From: Spinacia oleracea
Taxonomy: Eukaryota; Streptophyta; Magnoliopsida; Caryophyllales; Amaranthaceae
Reading direction: 5' to 3'
Assembly: GCF_020520425.1 (NCBI RefSeq)
Contig: NC_079487.1
Location: 112,688,141 to 112,752,140, forward strand
DNA: 64,000 bases
Position 1 is the stretch's first letter, and each line of letters begins with the position of its first letter. Below are positions 12,990-24,720 of this stretch, in pieces. Both the position numbers and the translations under genes were made by a program. The notes under the pieces are model-generated. The model saw only the letters and a program-made list of their open reading frames with translations. It ran no database searches and was not told where the DNA came from.

Positions 12990-14175
12990 AATATCTTTGA
13001 ATAAATTTAGAACACTGTTATATGAAGTTAGAACATGTTTGAATAAATTTTGAATACGGTTGAATAAAGTTAGTACATGCTCGAATAAATTTAGAACATA
13101 TTTGAATAAAGTTAGAACATGCTTGAATAAATTTAGATTATGCTTGAATAAAGTTGGAACATGTTTGAATAAATTTATAACATGTTTAATAATTTTAGAA
13201 CATGTTTAATAATTTTAGAACATGCTTGAATTAATTTTGAAATACGGTTGAATAAAGTTAGAACACGCTGAAAGCTTGAATAAATTTAGAACATGCTTGA
13301 ATAAATTTAGAACATGCTTGAATAAATTTAGAACATGTTTGAATAAATTTAGAACATGATTGAATAAATTTATAACATGTTTAATAATTTTAGAACATGC
13401 TTGAATTAATTTTGAACATGAGCTTGAATTTTTAGAACATGTATATATGTATATGTGTTGCCTAGGTTCTCATGTTCTAAATTTAGAACATTGTTGAATA
13501 CATTTAAAACATCCTTTGAATAAATTTAGAACATTGTTGAATACATTTAAAACATCCTTTGAATAAATTTAGAACATCGTTGAACAAATTTAGAACATCG
13601 TTGAATAAATTTAGAACATGCTTGAATAAATTTAGAACATGAGCTTGAAAATTTAGAACATATATATGTATATGTGTTGACTAGGTTCTCATGTTCTAAG
13701 TTTAGAACATTGTTGAATACATTTAGAACATGCTTGGATAAATTTAGAACACCGTTGAACAAATTTAGAACATCGTATGAATAAATTTAGAACATGCTTG
13801 AATAAATTTAGAACATGAACTTGAAAATTTAGAACATGGTTGAATATTTTTAGAACATGCTTGAATTAATTTAGAACACGAGCTTAAAAATTTAGAACAT
13901 GGTTGAATAAAATTAAAACATGCTTGAATAAATTTAGAACATGGTTGAACAAATTTAGAACATGGTTGAACAAATTTATAACATGGTTGAACAAATTTAG
14001 AACATCGTTGAATAAATTTAGAACTTGGTTGATTAAATTTAGAACATGAGCTTGAAAATTTAGAACATGGTTGAATAAATTTAGAACATGAGCTTGAAAA
14101 TTTAGAACATGGTTGAATAAATTTAGAACATGGTTGAACAAATTTTGAACATGGTTGAACAAATTTAGATCATAG
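12990..14175. repeat. Minisatellite, ~21-bp unit, inside the TIR element
   Basis: More than 40 degenerate copies of a unit close to AATAAATTTAGAACATG occur with spacers of 4-5 bases. A longer block with ATATGTATATGTGTTG and the inverted pair ATGTTCTAAATTTAGAACAT occurs twice (about 13420-13490 and 13650-13710), showing higher-order duplication. The heptad-like peptides in the reverse frames come from the repeat. Confidence 0.9.
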
Positions 14176-14666
14176 TTGAACAGATTTAGAACACGGAGAG
14201 TATAAAAGTGTTCTTACCATAAGAAGTGTTCTTACATAAGGAGGTGTTCTTACCGGATCCCTAAGTAGCAATGGATATATATATATATATATTTGTTATA
14301 TAACTAAGTAGCAATGGATTTCTTATAAATATATAGTATGCACGACTATTAATTCTAGATTTCTAGACAATGAATTGTGTTAAAAGGATCGGATGGATTA
14401 GGTCAAAATACTAAATTTGGTTGAGATAATGATGGTGTATATATGCAGCAATAGAATTCAGCGAGAGAATGAGTCACTTTGGAATAGCAGCAAATATGAT
14501 AACATACATGACCAAAGTGATGCACCAGGACCTCGAAACGGCGGCCAACAGCGTAAATGTATGGGCTGGAGTTTCGACAGTGATGCCTTTGCTTGGTGGA
14601 TTTCTTGCAGATGCGTGTACTGGTCGCTACTTTATGATTCTTTTCTCTGCCATCCTTTATGCTCTG

Positions 14667-14812
14667 GCAAGAATTCAATTCATCACTCCATAAAATCTCT
14701 CTAGCTATAATGCTATATGTTACCTACACTCTTCTAGCTAGACGTACTTGTACTTAATTGAGATGTTGTGGGTTTCAGTACGTCTTTGCTAATTTATATA
14801 TTCACTATTCAG
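14667..14812 (+). other. Intron 2 of NPF copy A with GC donor
   Basis: The exon ends ...GCTCTG and the intron begins GCAAGA, where copy B has GTAAGC at the same codon. The acceptor is TATTCAG. GC-AG introns can be spliced, so this alone need not have killed the gene. Confidence 0.75.
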
Positions 14813-16556
14813 GGTTTAGGTGTTTACACAATGTCTCAATACGTTCCAAGCCTTAAACCTTGCGGTGCAACCTCGGCTACATGCGAACATGTTAGCAAGG
14901 TTCATGAGTTGGTCTACTTTTTAGCAGCCTACCTAGTGGCCTTAGCAACCGGGGGTTACAAACCCATGCTTGGAGAGCTTTGGGGCAGACCAATTCGATG
15001 AAAACCATACAGAAGAAAGGAAGCAAAAGATGTCATTTTTTAATTGGTGGAATATAGCCCTTTGCAGTGGCCTTCTCACTGGGGTGACTTTGATTGTGTA
15101 TGTGCAGGACTACGTTAGTTGGGGTCTCGGGTTCTTACTTCTTAGTCCTAACCATAACCATGGTTGTTAGTGTATTGGTTTTTGTTATTGGAAGGCCATT
15201 TTATCGCTACAAGGCCGCTCTTGGAAGCCCCTTGACCCCTTTGTTGCAAGTCTTGGTTGCTGCTGTGGCCAATAGAAAACTACCTTCTCCTTCGAATCCA
15301 TCCTTGTTGTATGAGCCTCCCAATACTGCACGGCAGCTCCAAGGCCAGCGTTTGGGTCATACAATTAGACTCAGGTGAAGGCTTTCGTACCCATTCCAAC
15401 TTTATAAGATCAAGGAGTTACTATTACTTTTATTGATATACTACCTCAGTTTCAAATTAATATTTATCTTTTTTGTTTTAGTCCCTTTCAGAATGTTCTT
15501 TACATTATGCTTTATTTTACTGTTGAACATGATTATTTACTATTTTACCCCATAACATTTACGGAGTATCTATTTTCACTCAGTTTCTCTTATTTTATTC
15601 ATTTTTCCTTACATTCACCCACCTTTTTATGAGAAAATATCGACCACATATATAGCTTATATAAATGTATTGCAGATTTCTTGACAAAGCAGCAATAGTT
15701 GAAAATCAAGAAAGAGTGCATGAAGAAGTCTTGAAGGAACAATGTCCGTGGAGGCTAGCAACCGTTACACAAGTGGAGGAATTGAAGCTCTTAATAGCCA
15801 TGTTTCCAATATGGCTAACTTCCTTGGTGTTCGGCATAGGCCTTGCCCAAGGCAATACATTCTTCGTTAAGCAAGGGAGTGCAATGAATAGGAAAATTTC
15901 CAAACACTTTGAAATCCCAGCAGCTTCAATGGGGTCCTTAATAGCCTTAGGTATGATAGCCACAATTGCATTTTACGACAAGGTACTTCTCCCTTACTTA
16001 AGGAAAGCCACAGGAAATGAGAGAGGCATTAACATCCTTACAAGAATTGGTATTGGTATGGTTATCTTAATAATATCAATGATGGTATCGGCCTTGGTTG
16101 AGACCAAAAGGTTAAAAGCGTCACTTGATGGGAAAATAATAAGCGTGTTTTGGCTAGCGCCACAATACTTGATCCTTGGTATAGGGGACGGTTTTTCCCT
16201 AGTAGGGATGCAAGAATACTTTTACGACCAAGTTCCTGATTCCATGAGAAGTTTAGGAATGGCGTTTTACCTTAGTATTATAGGTGTTGGGAGCTTCCTT
16301 ACTACGAAGTAGCTTTTTAATTACGGTTGTGAATCATGTCACAAAGATGCATGGAGGAAACAGATGGATAGGCAAGGATTTGAACCACAGTCGTCTTGAT
16401 TGTTTTTACTGCCTCTTGATGCTCATTTTTGTATTCAATATGTGCATTTTCGTGTGGTTGGCTAAGAGTTATAGGTACAAAAGTGTTCAAAAAATTGTGC
16501 TTCTTGTACATGATTCTTGTGGTGGGGAGAAGAAAATGGATTTCGGTGGTGTTTAG

Positions 16557-16897
16557 AGAGAAAAATATGTAATATTGTCATTAAATGTTTGATCGTATAA
16601 TGTATCTAGTTTTAGCTTTGTATGCATATAAATGAAATGTTTTATCATATACGATTACTAGCAGTCTAAAAGAGTGAGTCAATTTATCTTGAGTATAAGT
16701 TTTTTTTTAAAAAAAATATTTCGTATATCAAAACAAATAGTTTGACTAATAACAAATCAATTTGCCTCAATCTATATTTTCAAAAGATACCAAAATAGAA
16801 CTAATAAAATACATTACAATACCAATACATTACATGTGTCTTATCTTGTGAATTATCCGAGACCCATTCATCATATCGGGTTAATCCGAAACGAAAA
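16557..16897. other. 3' flank of NPF copy A
   Basis: AT-rich DNA after the old stop codon. No gene seen. Confidence 0.5.
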
Positions 16898-17226
16898 TGA
16901 TAAAGGTCGCAACATGCGACCTTTAAGTTGTGTCACAATAATGACATGACATGCTTATGTGTCATGATTTCAACTGGAAACTAAAATATTTAACTTATAT
17001 AATATATTATACATGTTTCAAAAAAGGTAGGAAAATCTTAATGTTCTAATTTGTTTCCTTATTTATATCGTCTACCTTATTTACATATTTTCATAGTAAA
17101 AATATTGAATTGATAGTAAAAATATTCTGATGACACATAGCCTATGTGGCGCCTATATGTACCAATTAAACTGCGACACGTAAGATTGTGACAACTAAAT
17201 ATTGTCGCAACTTGCAACCTTTATCA
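16898..17226. mobile_element. MITE-like element with TGATAAAGGT termini
   Basis: It begins TGATAAAGGTCGCAAC and ends with the inverse GCAACCTTTATCA. The matching inverted stretch extends about 25 bp with mismatches. No coding capacity. I find no certain target-site duplication, although AATCCGAA occurs near both ends. Confidence 0.5.
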
Positions 17227-17856
17227 TCAATCCGAAATTCTCAACCCAACGGAGTATGAAACTCTAGCCACTTGTATTTTAGAAAGAGGGTTTGAAATTG
17301 CTCTACTTGCTAGTGGACTTCATAATTGTAGTAAACATTATTATATTTTTGAACGAACACCACCTTACTTTGTACTCCATTAAAAATTTAAGTTGAAAAT
17401 ATTATTTAAACATTTGTCTTATATGCACCGCCGTATCTTTTTCGATTGTTTTTACGTGGGTAAGGGTTGAGATTTGATAGTCTTGGCTCTTGAGACTCTT
17501 GACTCTTGAGTCTGGAAGATTATCTTAATTTCAGTGGATTTTTTTCTATTTCAAAAAGTGAATTGTTTTCGACAAAAGTTTTACTTATATTTCCTTGTTT
17601 TTCATTTATCTATATTATTCAAAGTTGAACTATGATTAGAACAGTAGAACTCGTCAAAACTTACACCAAATTTACTTAGTTGTAAATTTAATATGAGTAT
17701 GCCTAGCTAGATTGTTACTTAATTTATTGTATCTTAACTTAACCTACAATTCATTTTTGGCATATAAAGTTTATATATATACTCTTATTTGGGCCACTAC
17801 AATATACAAATTTCTACTTTATTATGGGAGTCAAACATAACTTGAGCTGTAAAAAA
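17227..17856. other. AT-rich intergenic DNA
   Basis: No open frame, RNA gene or clear repeat seen. Confidence 0.5.
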
Positions 17857-18125
17857 CACTACAAAAATTTGTATCTTTTGTGACAACCTAATAACGACGG
17901 GTAAAAATCCCGTCGCAAAATGACTTTTGCGACGGGGATAACAACCCAAAAAAGATGGGAACAACCGTCGTAAATGTCTTTTACGACGGGTTAACGACGA
18001 GATTTTCCATTAACGACGGCCCCCTTTTATGACGGGTTCGCGACGGAAAATCCCGTCGTTAATCAACAGTTATTGACCTTTAGCGACGGGATTTCCCGTC
18101 GTTAATAGTACAATTTCTTGTAGTG
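17857..18125. mobile_element. CACTA-type MITE, 269 bp
   Basis: It starts CACTACAAAAATTT and ends AATTTCTTGTAGTG, flanked on both sides by AAA as a 3-bp target-site duplication (17854-17856, 18126-18128). The interior consists largely of CGACGGG / CCCGTCG motifs in both orientations, the expected subterminal binding sites. The family differs from the 5.9-kb CACTA at 6683. Confidence 0.85.
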
Positions 18126-18534
18126 AAACTAATCCGGCCTGAAAATCCGACCCGAACTGACCGTATCTGTAGCCAACTAAAACCCGAAATGTCGATAAAA
18201 CTAAAAACCCGTAACTCGAGCTGTACCCGACCCGATAAAACCGATTATCAATTTCGACCTGGTATTGTATGACCCAATCTCGAACCCGGCACTCCACCTG
18301 AAGATGACCGATAACCGAATTAACCCGACCCGACAAGCCGACACTGATTCGAACCGATTCAACACCTGACTCGATACCAACCCAAAATTGATTGTAACTC
18401 AAAGAAACTTATTATTGACCCGAGATGTGACAACCCGGTACACGATTTTACTCGACATTTTAACAACCCGACCTGTCTTTGAACCGATCAAATAGTAACT
18501 TCAACTATAAGTCTATATTATTAATTCGATCTAT
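18126..18534. repeat. CCCGACC-rich degenerate repeat, left part
   Basis: Dozens of variants of ACCCGACC / AACCCGA are spaced by 8-15 bases. The same texture resumes at 24300-24710, so one repeat block was split by the LTR element at 18540. The 110-residue reverse frame here is a repeat translation. Confidence 0.7.
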
Positions 18535-18539
18535 TACTT

Positions 18540-20114
18540 TGTAATACCCCGAATTTTTAAAACTTGATTAATTATGCTAAATTATTTTTAGCTTAAAACT
18601 GTTTTAAATCCTAATTTCAAATTATGAAGTTTTATTGCGATTGAATTTTAATATCGTTAAACGCCTTAATTTTTATTTTATTTTTAACTTAATTTCACGA
18701 GCTTAAAATCTTATTTATTTCGAATTTTTAATAATTTCGGAACTTTCTTAATTTATTCGAAAACTAAATTTACTTTATGTTATCGATATTTTATAAAGAA
18801 TTATCTCAAAACTTGTTTTAAATTAAGGATTTCTATTTTTGTCAACTCCTAAATATAACAATGGAATTTCAGAAATTTTGGCTAATTTTGTGAAATGACC
18901 GAAATACCCCTAAGGAACACAATTTCCATTTCTCTACTCTTCTCTTCACGTACAAGAATGAATTTTTTTTTTGTCTTCATTCCTCCCTTCCCTTATTTCA
19001 GTCCACATTCATGCCTTGGTCCTCAAGGAGTGGATGCTTCTTCTTCACTCTACTTAGCAATATAAACAAAGCCCATTTCTTTTCTTTTCTCCAACCAAGA
19101 ACCAATAAACAGAATTGGAAATCACCACCCATAACCACTACCATTGTCGCCTTCTTTCTCTCCTTCGTTGCACCCCTCGCTGCACCACCACCACCACAGT
19201 CACCCAGAACCACCACCGCAGTCACCCAGAACAACCACCGCAGCCACACAGAACCACCGCACCCCACCGTATATTCCTCTCCCCTGCTTCCGGGCTTCGC
19301 ACTCCTCCCCTGCCTTTTCTCCATCACGCCCAGCCACCAGAACCGCCTTGCTGCCACTCTCCACCCTCCATCTCCTCCGCGCAAGCTGCGCACAGCCACT
19401 CAGCCACCCCTACCTTCGCTGTCCACCGCGCCCTGCCTCTCTCTTCACTCGACTCCCCTGTTTTCTCTCTGAATTGCACAACCACTGCGCCGGCTCTCTA
19501 GCGTTACCGCCGGCTTTCTGCCGCCGCCCAGGCCGCACAGAACCGCCGTCCACCGTCCTTCCTTTTCTCCTCCCCATCGTGCTTGCTGCCCTGCTCTCCC
19601 CTGTTCCTCGTGCTTCCTTGTCCGTGTTTTCCTTCCAGAAAACAAGTTCCATTTAGGAACTTTGTTTTTATTTATATCCCAATCCAAGCCCAATTCCCTT
19701 AGCCCAATTTCCCAATAAATCGGACTTGGAGCTCATGACGAACGATCAATCGAACAGGAAGTATAAACTACAATTGAGGTACGAAGAAGATCATGGGATG
19801 CCTTAGAGTGAGGATGCAACCATCAAATTCACGATCGATGTTTAGTAAAGTTAACTATGTCTCACTAGTAATAATGGATGTATTAACTAAACTCTAAGTT
19901 TAATTTCAAGTATTGAGTTAGATTTTAATATTAATGTTTAATCAATGCTAGAAGTATTTATTATTAAAGTTTATTTAGTAATTTAAAAAGGTTATGTCGC
20001 GTTGTATTTCCCACGAGGGGGATACGGCAGTAACGCTCCGACTAAATTAGGGTTTCCGCTGCTAATTAAAGATAATTAACCTAATTAATGGTGTTTAGAA
20101 GTCGGGGTGTTACA
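18540..20114 (+). repeat. 5' LTR of the Tekay-like element
   Basis: TGTAATACCCC to GGGTGTTACA. An internal C-rich stretch (about 19150-19620, CACCACCACC and similar) gives overlapping proline-rich open frames in three phases. I regard these as non-coding. Confidence 0.93.
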
Positions 20115-20117
20115 GTT

Positions 20118-20130
20118 TGGTATCAGAGCC
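20118..20130 (+). promoter_or_regulatory. Primer binding site, initiator tRNA-Met
   Basis: TGGTATCAGAGCC starts three bases after the 5' LTR. It is complementary to the 3' end of the plant initiator methionine tRNA. Confidence 0.9.
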
Positions 20131-20471
20131 AAGGTTCTGCGGCCATAAGTGCTAAACCTTACGGGTTTTGCAGGAAATAAAAATTCATTAGGCTTTAAGC
20201 AAGAATTTTAAGAAATAAGTTAAAAAAGAAATGTTAAAATCAAGTCAAGTTAAAATGGAATGAGTGTGAGTGTAGGAACGGGATTAAAGGGGTTTATTCT
20301 TCTGTTATTTATGTTTTCTTGATTGAATATGTTATGCGAAATATCGACTATCGAGGTTACTAACGATGCCACGAACGAAGCTCACAAGCGCAATATTCAC
20401 GATGACGTCGTTCACAATGATGTTTTCCATGATGATATTTATGACGACCAATCTATAGAAGACCACAAGAG

Positions 20472-20979
20472 ATGATGGAACGATTAGGAACGACAAGTAC
20501 GATGTTAACTGAATTATTCAAAGATTTTCGGCAAACGAAAGACACTAAAGGGAACGAAAATGCGTCACTATTCGAGAAAATTTCACCCTCGAATCCACCA
20601 ATCTATGACGACAAGCCCGATTCGATGGAACTTGAAGAATGGATCAACCAGGTAGATCAACTATTCGAAACTTTGCAATGCCCGACGAATAAGAAGAAAG
20701 TATCGTGCAGAAACAGAATACGTGTTATCGATGTGGAGGAAAGATCATTTCGTCAGAGACTGTCCTAAACTACCTTTCACGAATAAAGGAGGAGCAACCT
20801 CGACCGATCACGGAAGGAGCAACGATGCTAAGGTTAATCATAATCCATCACGACCACCAACATATGTAAGAGCTTACATGATAAAAGACGAAGATGACGC
20901 CCATGCTGATAGTATTTTAATCTCTCACTCTGTAATCGAACTTCCCTTGATTTCATGTTTATCGAGTTTCCTACCCTAG
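20472..20979 (+). pseudogene. Truncated, frameshifted gag of the Tekay-like element
   Basis: The first frame (20472-20768) reads MMERLGTTSTMLTELF and further on PDSMELEEWINQVDQLFE, typical of the start of a gypsy gag. A CCHC knuckle is split between two frames at about 20722-20765: CYRCGG in one phase, KDHFVRDCP in the next (20722-20979). One frameshift therefore destroys it. Most of the gag core between the two parts is missing, since the knuckle follows the start within ~80 codons. No pol follows. This cannot make a working gag. Confidence 0.7.
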
Positions 20980-22649
20980 ACAGACTACACAAAGTTTAAG
21001 CATTACTGTTTTCTTGGAAGAAGTTAAGTTAAGCACGAACTCAAAGAATTTGTGGATATGAATTGTTTTGAGGAACTTTTAGGGTTATGAAATCTTTAAG
21101 GATGATATTAATGTTAGAGTACTAAACGAGCATAAGATTGTATTTCGTGAGTGGTGGATCATTAATTAAGTAAAGGTTATTCTAGGTTTAAAGTGTTCAA
21201 AGTTAAGAATGAAATTGATTTTAGGGTTATCTTCCTGTGTTAGTCATGATGAATATTTTGGTGTTTATAAGTACACGAGTCTACTATCTAAATGATAATT
21301 GATATGCCTCTGTTAAGGAGGCCAAGCTAGACATTTTAAAGGATATGCAAGAATATTATGCGAAATCGAGCACGATTTATGGTGAAAATATGAAAGTGGG
21401 TTTGCATATAAAGTTTTGAGGACCTTACCAAAATAAGTTATCAAGAATTAGTCTGTCTATCAGGTTGATGATATCAATGAATGTTATGAAATTCGAAATG
21501 AATTATGAATGATTGAGGAATGCAATGGAATTGAGAATAAGAAATCGACAAAATGACATGTCTATAAAACCAGGTAGTACGAACTAAGTTTTCTGGAAGA
21601 TATATTGTTTCTGATAAAGGCACACTTAATTGCTTAGCATTATCCGCAAAATACGAGGGTTGTCTACCTGAAATACTAAGAATAAGTAATGAAGTCGTAT
21701 GTCTAACGATATATTTCTAGTCACATGATTGGACTCGAACCCCTGCAACGAACGTAGTCAACGAAGTTATTCAACGTCGAAGAAAAGATCGGAGATCGAA
21801 ATCAAAACGAATCAATAAAGAAATTCAACGACAAGATTCCTGCAACAAAGAAGCTCGAGGGCAAACGAAAACGCAATATCTCCAATTAGTCGCCTAAGAA
21901 TGATATAATGTTCGAATCACGATGTTTTATGTAAACATGTTATGAATCAACCATGCTCATGTGTCGGATCAAATGATTATGATATGAATGTTATGCTTGT
22001 TGAATGTGAAAATTTTCAATTTATGAATTATGTCTTTATGATATGCTTTATGGATTATGTTTATGCTGACATGATTGTATTGGTAATCTAATCGTTATAC
22101 ATGGAAGCCGACTTCGGTGGACGTTCTCCTGAGCTCAAAGTACGAGATTGTTATAATAAATGACTTTTACGAATTATTTGAGTATTGCAATTGTTAGATA
22201 AATATTTATTCTCATTTTGAAAATCATAAATTTTGCATTAAATATTACTATTTTTGGTAAGAAAAATATTTTCAAACAAGATACCACAAAGTAAAATGGG
22301 AGCCTAGTCTAAGCTAACAAGTTTGCCCCTTTTATGTTCTTTGCTCCTCGATCCTATTTTATGAAGTAAAGTGGAGATACGAAAGACGATGGCGGAATGT
22401 AATTGACCTTAATGACGATTAAAGATCAATATATGATTTTGCCCCTTTTGTATTCTTTACTCTTCGATTCTAGGTCTCGAGTTGAAGCGGAGTCATTCAA
22501 GAATATGGCGAAATAAAGGCTAGACATTGTCGGAATCGGAATGAAATTGTGAGATTTTGGTTTTAAAATGAAATATCATACTTTCGTTCGAATGTTTTCG
22601 ATTTTCAACCATCATTTTATTTTTCAAGTTTCGAGGACGAAACTTTTCG
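20980..22649 (+). other. Degenerate interior of the Tekay-like element
   Basis: No open frame of note. Purine-rich coding-like patches around 21720-21900 may be pol or leader remnants, but I cannot name a domain. Confidence 0.5.
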
Positions 22650-22662
22650 AAGGGGGTAAGAA
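22650..22662 (+). promoter_or_regulatory. Polypurine tract of the Tekay-like element
   Basis: AAGGGGGTAAGAA lies directly before the 3' LTR, after a segment coding-like for the end of pol (TTTCGAGGACGAAAC). Confidence 0.75.
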
Positions 22663-24237
22663 TTTAATACCCCGAATTTTTAAAACTTGATTAATTATGC
22701 TAAATTATTTTTAGCTTAAAACTGTTTTAAATCCTAATTTCAAATTATGAAGTTTTATTGCGATTGAATTTTAATATCGTTAAACGCCTTAATTTTTATT
22801 TTATTTTTAACTTAATTTCACGAGCTTAAAATCTTATTTATTTCGAATTTTTAATAATTTCGGAACTTTCTTAATTTATTCGAAAACTAAATTTATTTTA
22901 TGTTATCGATATTTTATAAAGAATTATCTCAAAACTTGTTTTAAATTAAGGATTTCTATTTTTGTCAACTCCTAAATATAACAATGGAATTTCAGAAATT
23001 TTGGCTAATTTTGTGAAATGACCGAAATACCCCGAAGGAACACAATTTCCATTTCTCTACTCTTCTCTTCACGTACAAGAATTTTTTTTTTTTGTCTTCA
23101 TTCCTCCCTTCCCTTATTTCAGTCCACATTCATGCCTTGGTCCTCAAGGAGTGGATGCTTCTTCTTCACTCTACTTAGCAATATAAACAAAGCCCATTTC
23201 TTTTCTTTTCTCCAACCAAGAACCAGTAAACAGAATTGGAAATCACCACCCATAACCACCACCATTGTCGCCTTCTTTCTCTCCTTCGTTGCACTCCTCG
23301 CTGCACCACCACCACCACAATCACCCAAAACCACCATCGCAGTCACCCAGAACAACCACCGCAGCCACACAGAACCACCGCACCCCACCGTATATTCCCC
23401 TCCCCTGCTTCCGGGATTCGCACCCCTCCCCTGCCTTTTCTCCATCGCGCCCAGCCACCAGAACCGCCTTGCTGCCACTCTCCACCCTCCATCTCCTCCG
23501 CGCAAGCTGCGCACAGCCACTCAGCCACCCCTACCTTCGCTGTCCACCGCGCCCTGCCTCTCTCTTCACTCGACTCCCCTGTTTTCTCTCTGAATTCCAC
23601 AACCACCGCGCTGGCTCTCTAGCGTTACCGCCGGCTTTCTGCCGCCGCCCAGGCCGCACAGAACCGCCGTCCACCCTCCTTCCTTTTCTCCTCCCCATCG
23701 CGTGCTTGCTGCCCTGCTCTCCCCTGTTCCTCGTGCTTCCTTGTCCGTGTTTTCCTTCCAGAAAACAAGTTCCATTTAGGAACTTTGTTTTTATTTATAT
23801 CCCAATCCAAGCCCAATTCCCTTAGCCCGATTTCCCAATAAATCGGACTTGGAGCTCATGACGAACGATCAATCGAACAGGAAGTATAAACTACAATTGA
23901 GGTACGAAGAAGATCATGGGATGCCTTAGAGTGAGGATGCAACCATCAAATTCACGATCGATGTTTAGTAAAGTTAACTATGTCTCACTAGTAATAATGG
24001 ATGTATTAACTAAACTCTAAGTTTAATTTCAAGTATTGAGTTAGATTTTAATATTAATGTTTAATTAATGCTAGAAGTATTTATTATTAAAGTTTATTTA
24101 GTAATTTAAAAAGGTTATGTCGCGTTGTATTTCCCACGAGGGGGATACGGCAGTAACGCTCCGACTAAATTAGGGTTTCCGCTGCTAATTAAAGATAATT
24201 AACCTAATTAATGGTGTTTAGAAGTCGGGGTGTTACA
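22663..24237 (+). repeat. 3' LTR of the Tekay-like element
   Basis: Same length as the 5' LTR (1575 bp). It begins TTTAATACC instead of TGTAATACC, so the canonical TG is mutated. Confidence 0.92.
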
Positions 24238-24242
24238 TACTT

Positions 24243-24720
24243 GATCTGGAAGAATAGAAACTTGTTGAACATCTTAACGTTATTATTTAAATAAGCAAAA
24301 GCTAACTGCTACAAACCCGTGTCCGAGAGTGAACCCGACCCGGCACGGATCTGAACTCGATTCAAAAGATTGTTATTGAAATTGATCTTAACCAATATCC
24401 CATAGTGAACTCGGCCTGAATTTTAACCGACCTGAAAATATATCCGAACCGAAATTGACCCAAACCTAAGATTAGCTGCTACAAACCCGACCATATAAGA
24501 CCCGAATCCGAAATTGAACCGGACCTGAACATGACTCGACCCGTACCCGACTTGTATCGAGAATGAAAAACATTCCGACATGACCCGACCGGAAACCAAC
24601 CCGACCTGAACTTGAGTGACAAAACGACCCGACACGACCCGGCCTGATCAAGACCCAAGATGACCCCACCCAGGCCCGACCCGATGACCTGTTTTGACAG
24701 CTCTGTGTCCCACTCACAAT
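24243..24720. repeat. CCCGACC-rich degenerate repeat, right part
   Basis: Continuation of the repeat at 18126 after the LTR element. It ends near 24705 with ACAGCTCTGTG. Reverse frames of 70-98 residues rich in G, R and S come from the repeat. Confidence 0.65.

Larger units (their letters stand above)
6081..14262. mobile_element. TIR DNA transposon, non-autonomous, with nested CACTA
   Basis: The ends form imperfect inverted repeats of about 60 bp. The left end (6081-6143) and the reverse complement of the right end (14202-14262) share GTAAGAACACTT modules in the same order: three modules spaced through ~55 bp. The left terminus AGGGGCTCCCG is partly duplicated just outside (6069-6080). I see no clean target-site duplication, so the superfamily stays open; Mutator-like is a guess. 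Without the CACTA inside, the element is about 2.3 kb, half of it a 21-bp minisatellite, and it has no transposase. It lies in intron 1 of NPF copy A. Confidence 0.6.
18540..24237 (+). mobile_element. Tekay-like Ty3/gypsy element, non-autonomous
   Basis: Two 1575-bp LTRs (18540-20114, 22663-24237) are flanked by the 5-bp target-site duplication TACTT (18535-18539, 24238-24242). A primer binding site for initiator tRNA-Met and a polypurine tract are in place. The 2548-bp interior holds only a decayed gag start and unrecognisable remnants; there is no protease, RT, RNase H or integrase. The LTRs differ at relatively few sites by eye, so the insertion is fairly recent and must have used enzymes from a relative. 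The LTR ends TGTAATACCCCG ... GGGGTGTTACA recall the Del/Tekay group (from memory). Confidence 0.93.

Noticed and set aside
13547-14162. Reverse-strand frames with heptad-like LFNHVLN repeats, resembling a coiled-coil protein
   Set aside because: Direct translation of the 21-bp minisatellite (21 bp = 7 codons); no start context or conservation.
18070-18402. 110-codon reverse frame rich in G, V and R
   Set aside because: Translation of the CCCGACC repeat; starts inside the CACTA MITE.
19011-19656. Overlapping proline-rich frames on the plus strand, and the same at 23018-23825
   Set aside because: C-rich LTR sequence, open in three phases at once and present in both LTRs; no domain.
18540-24237. 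Possibility that the Tekay-like element is autonomous
   Set aside because: Interior is only 2.5 kb with a broken gag and no pol domains.
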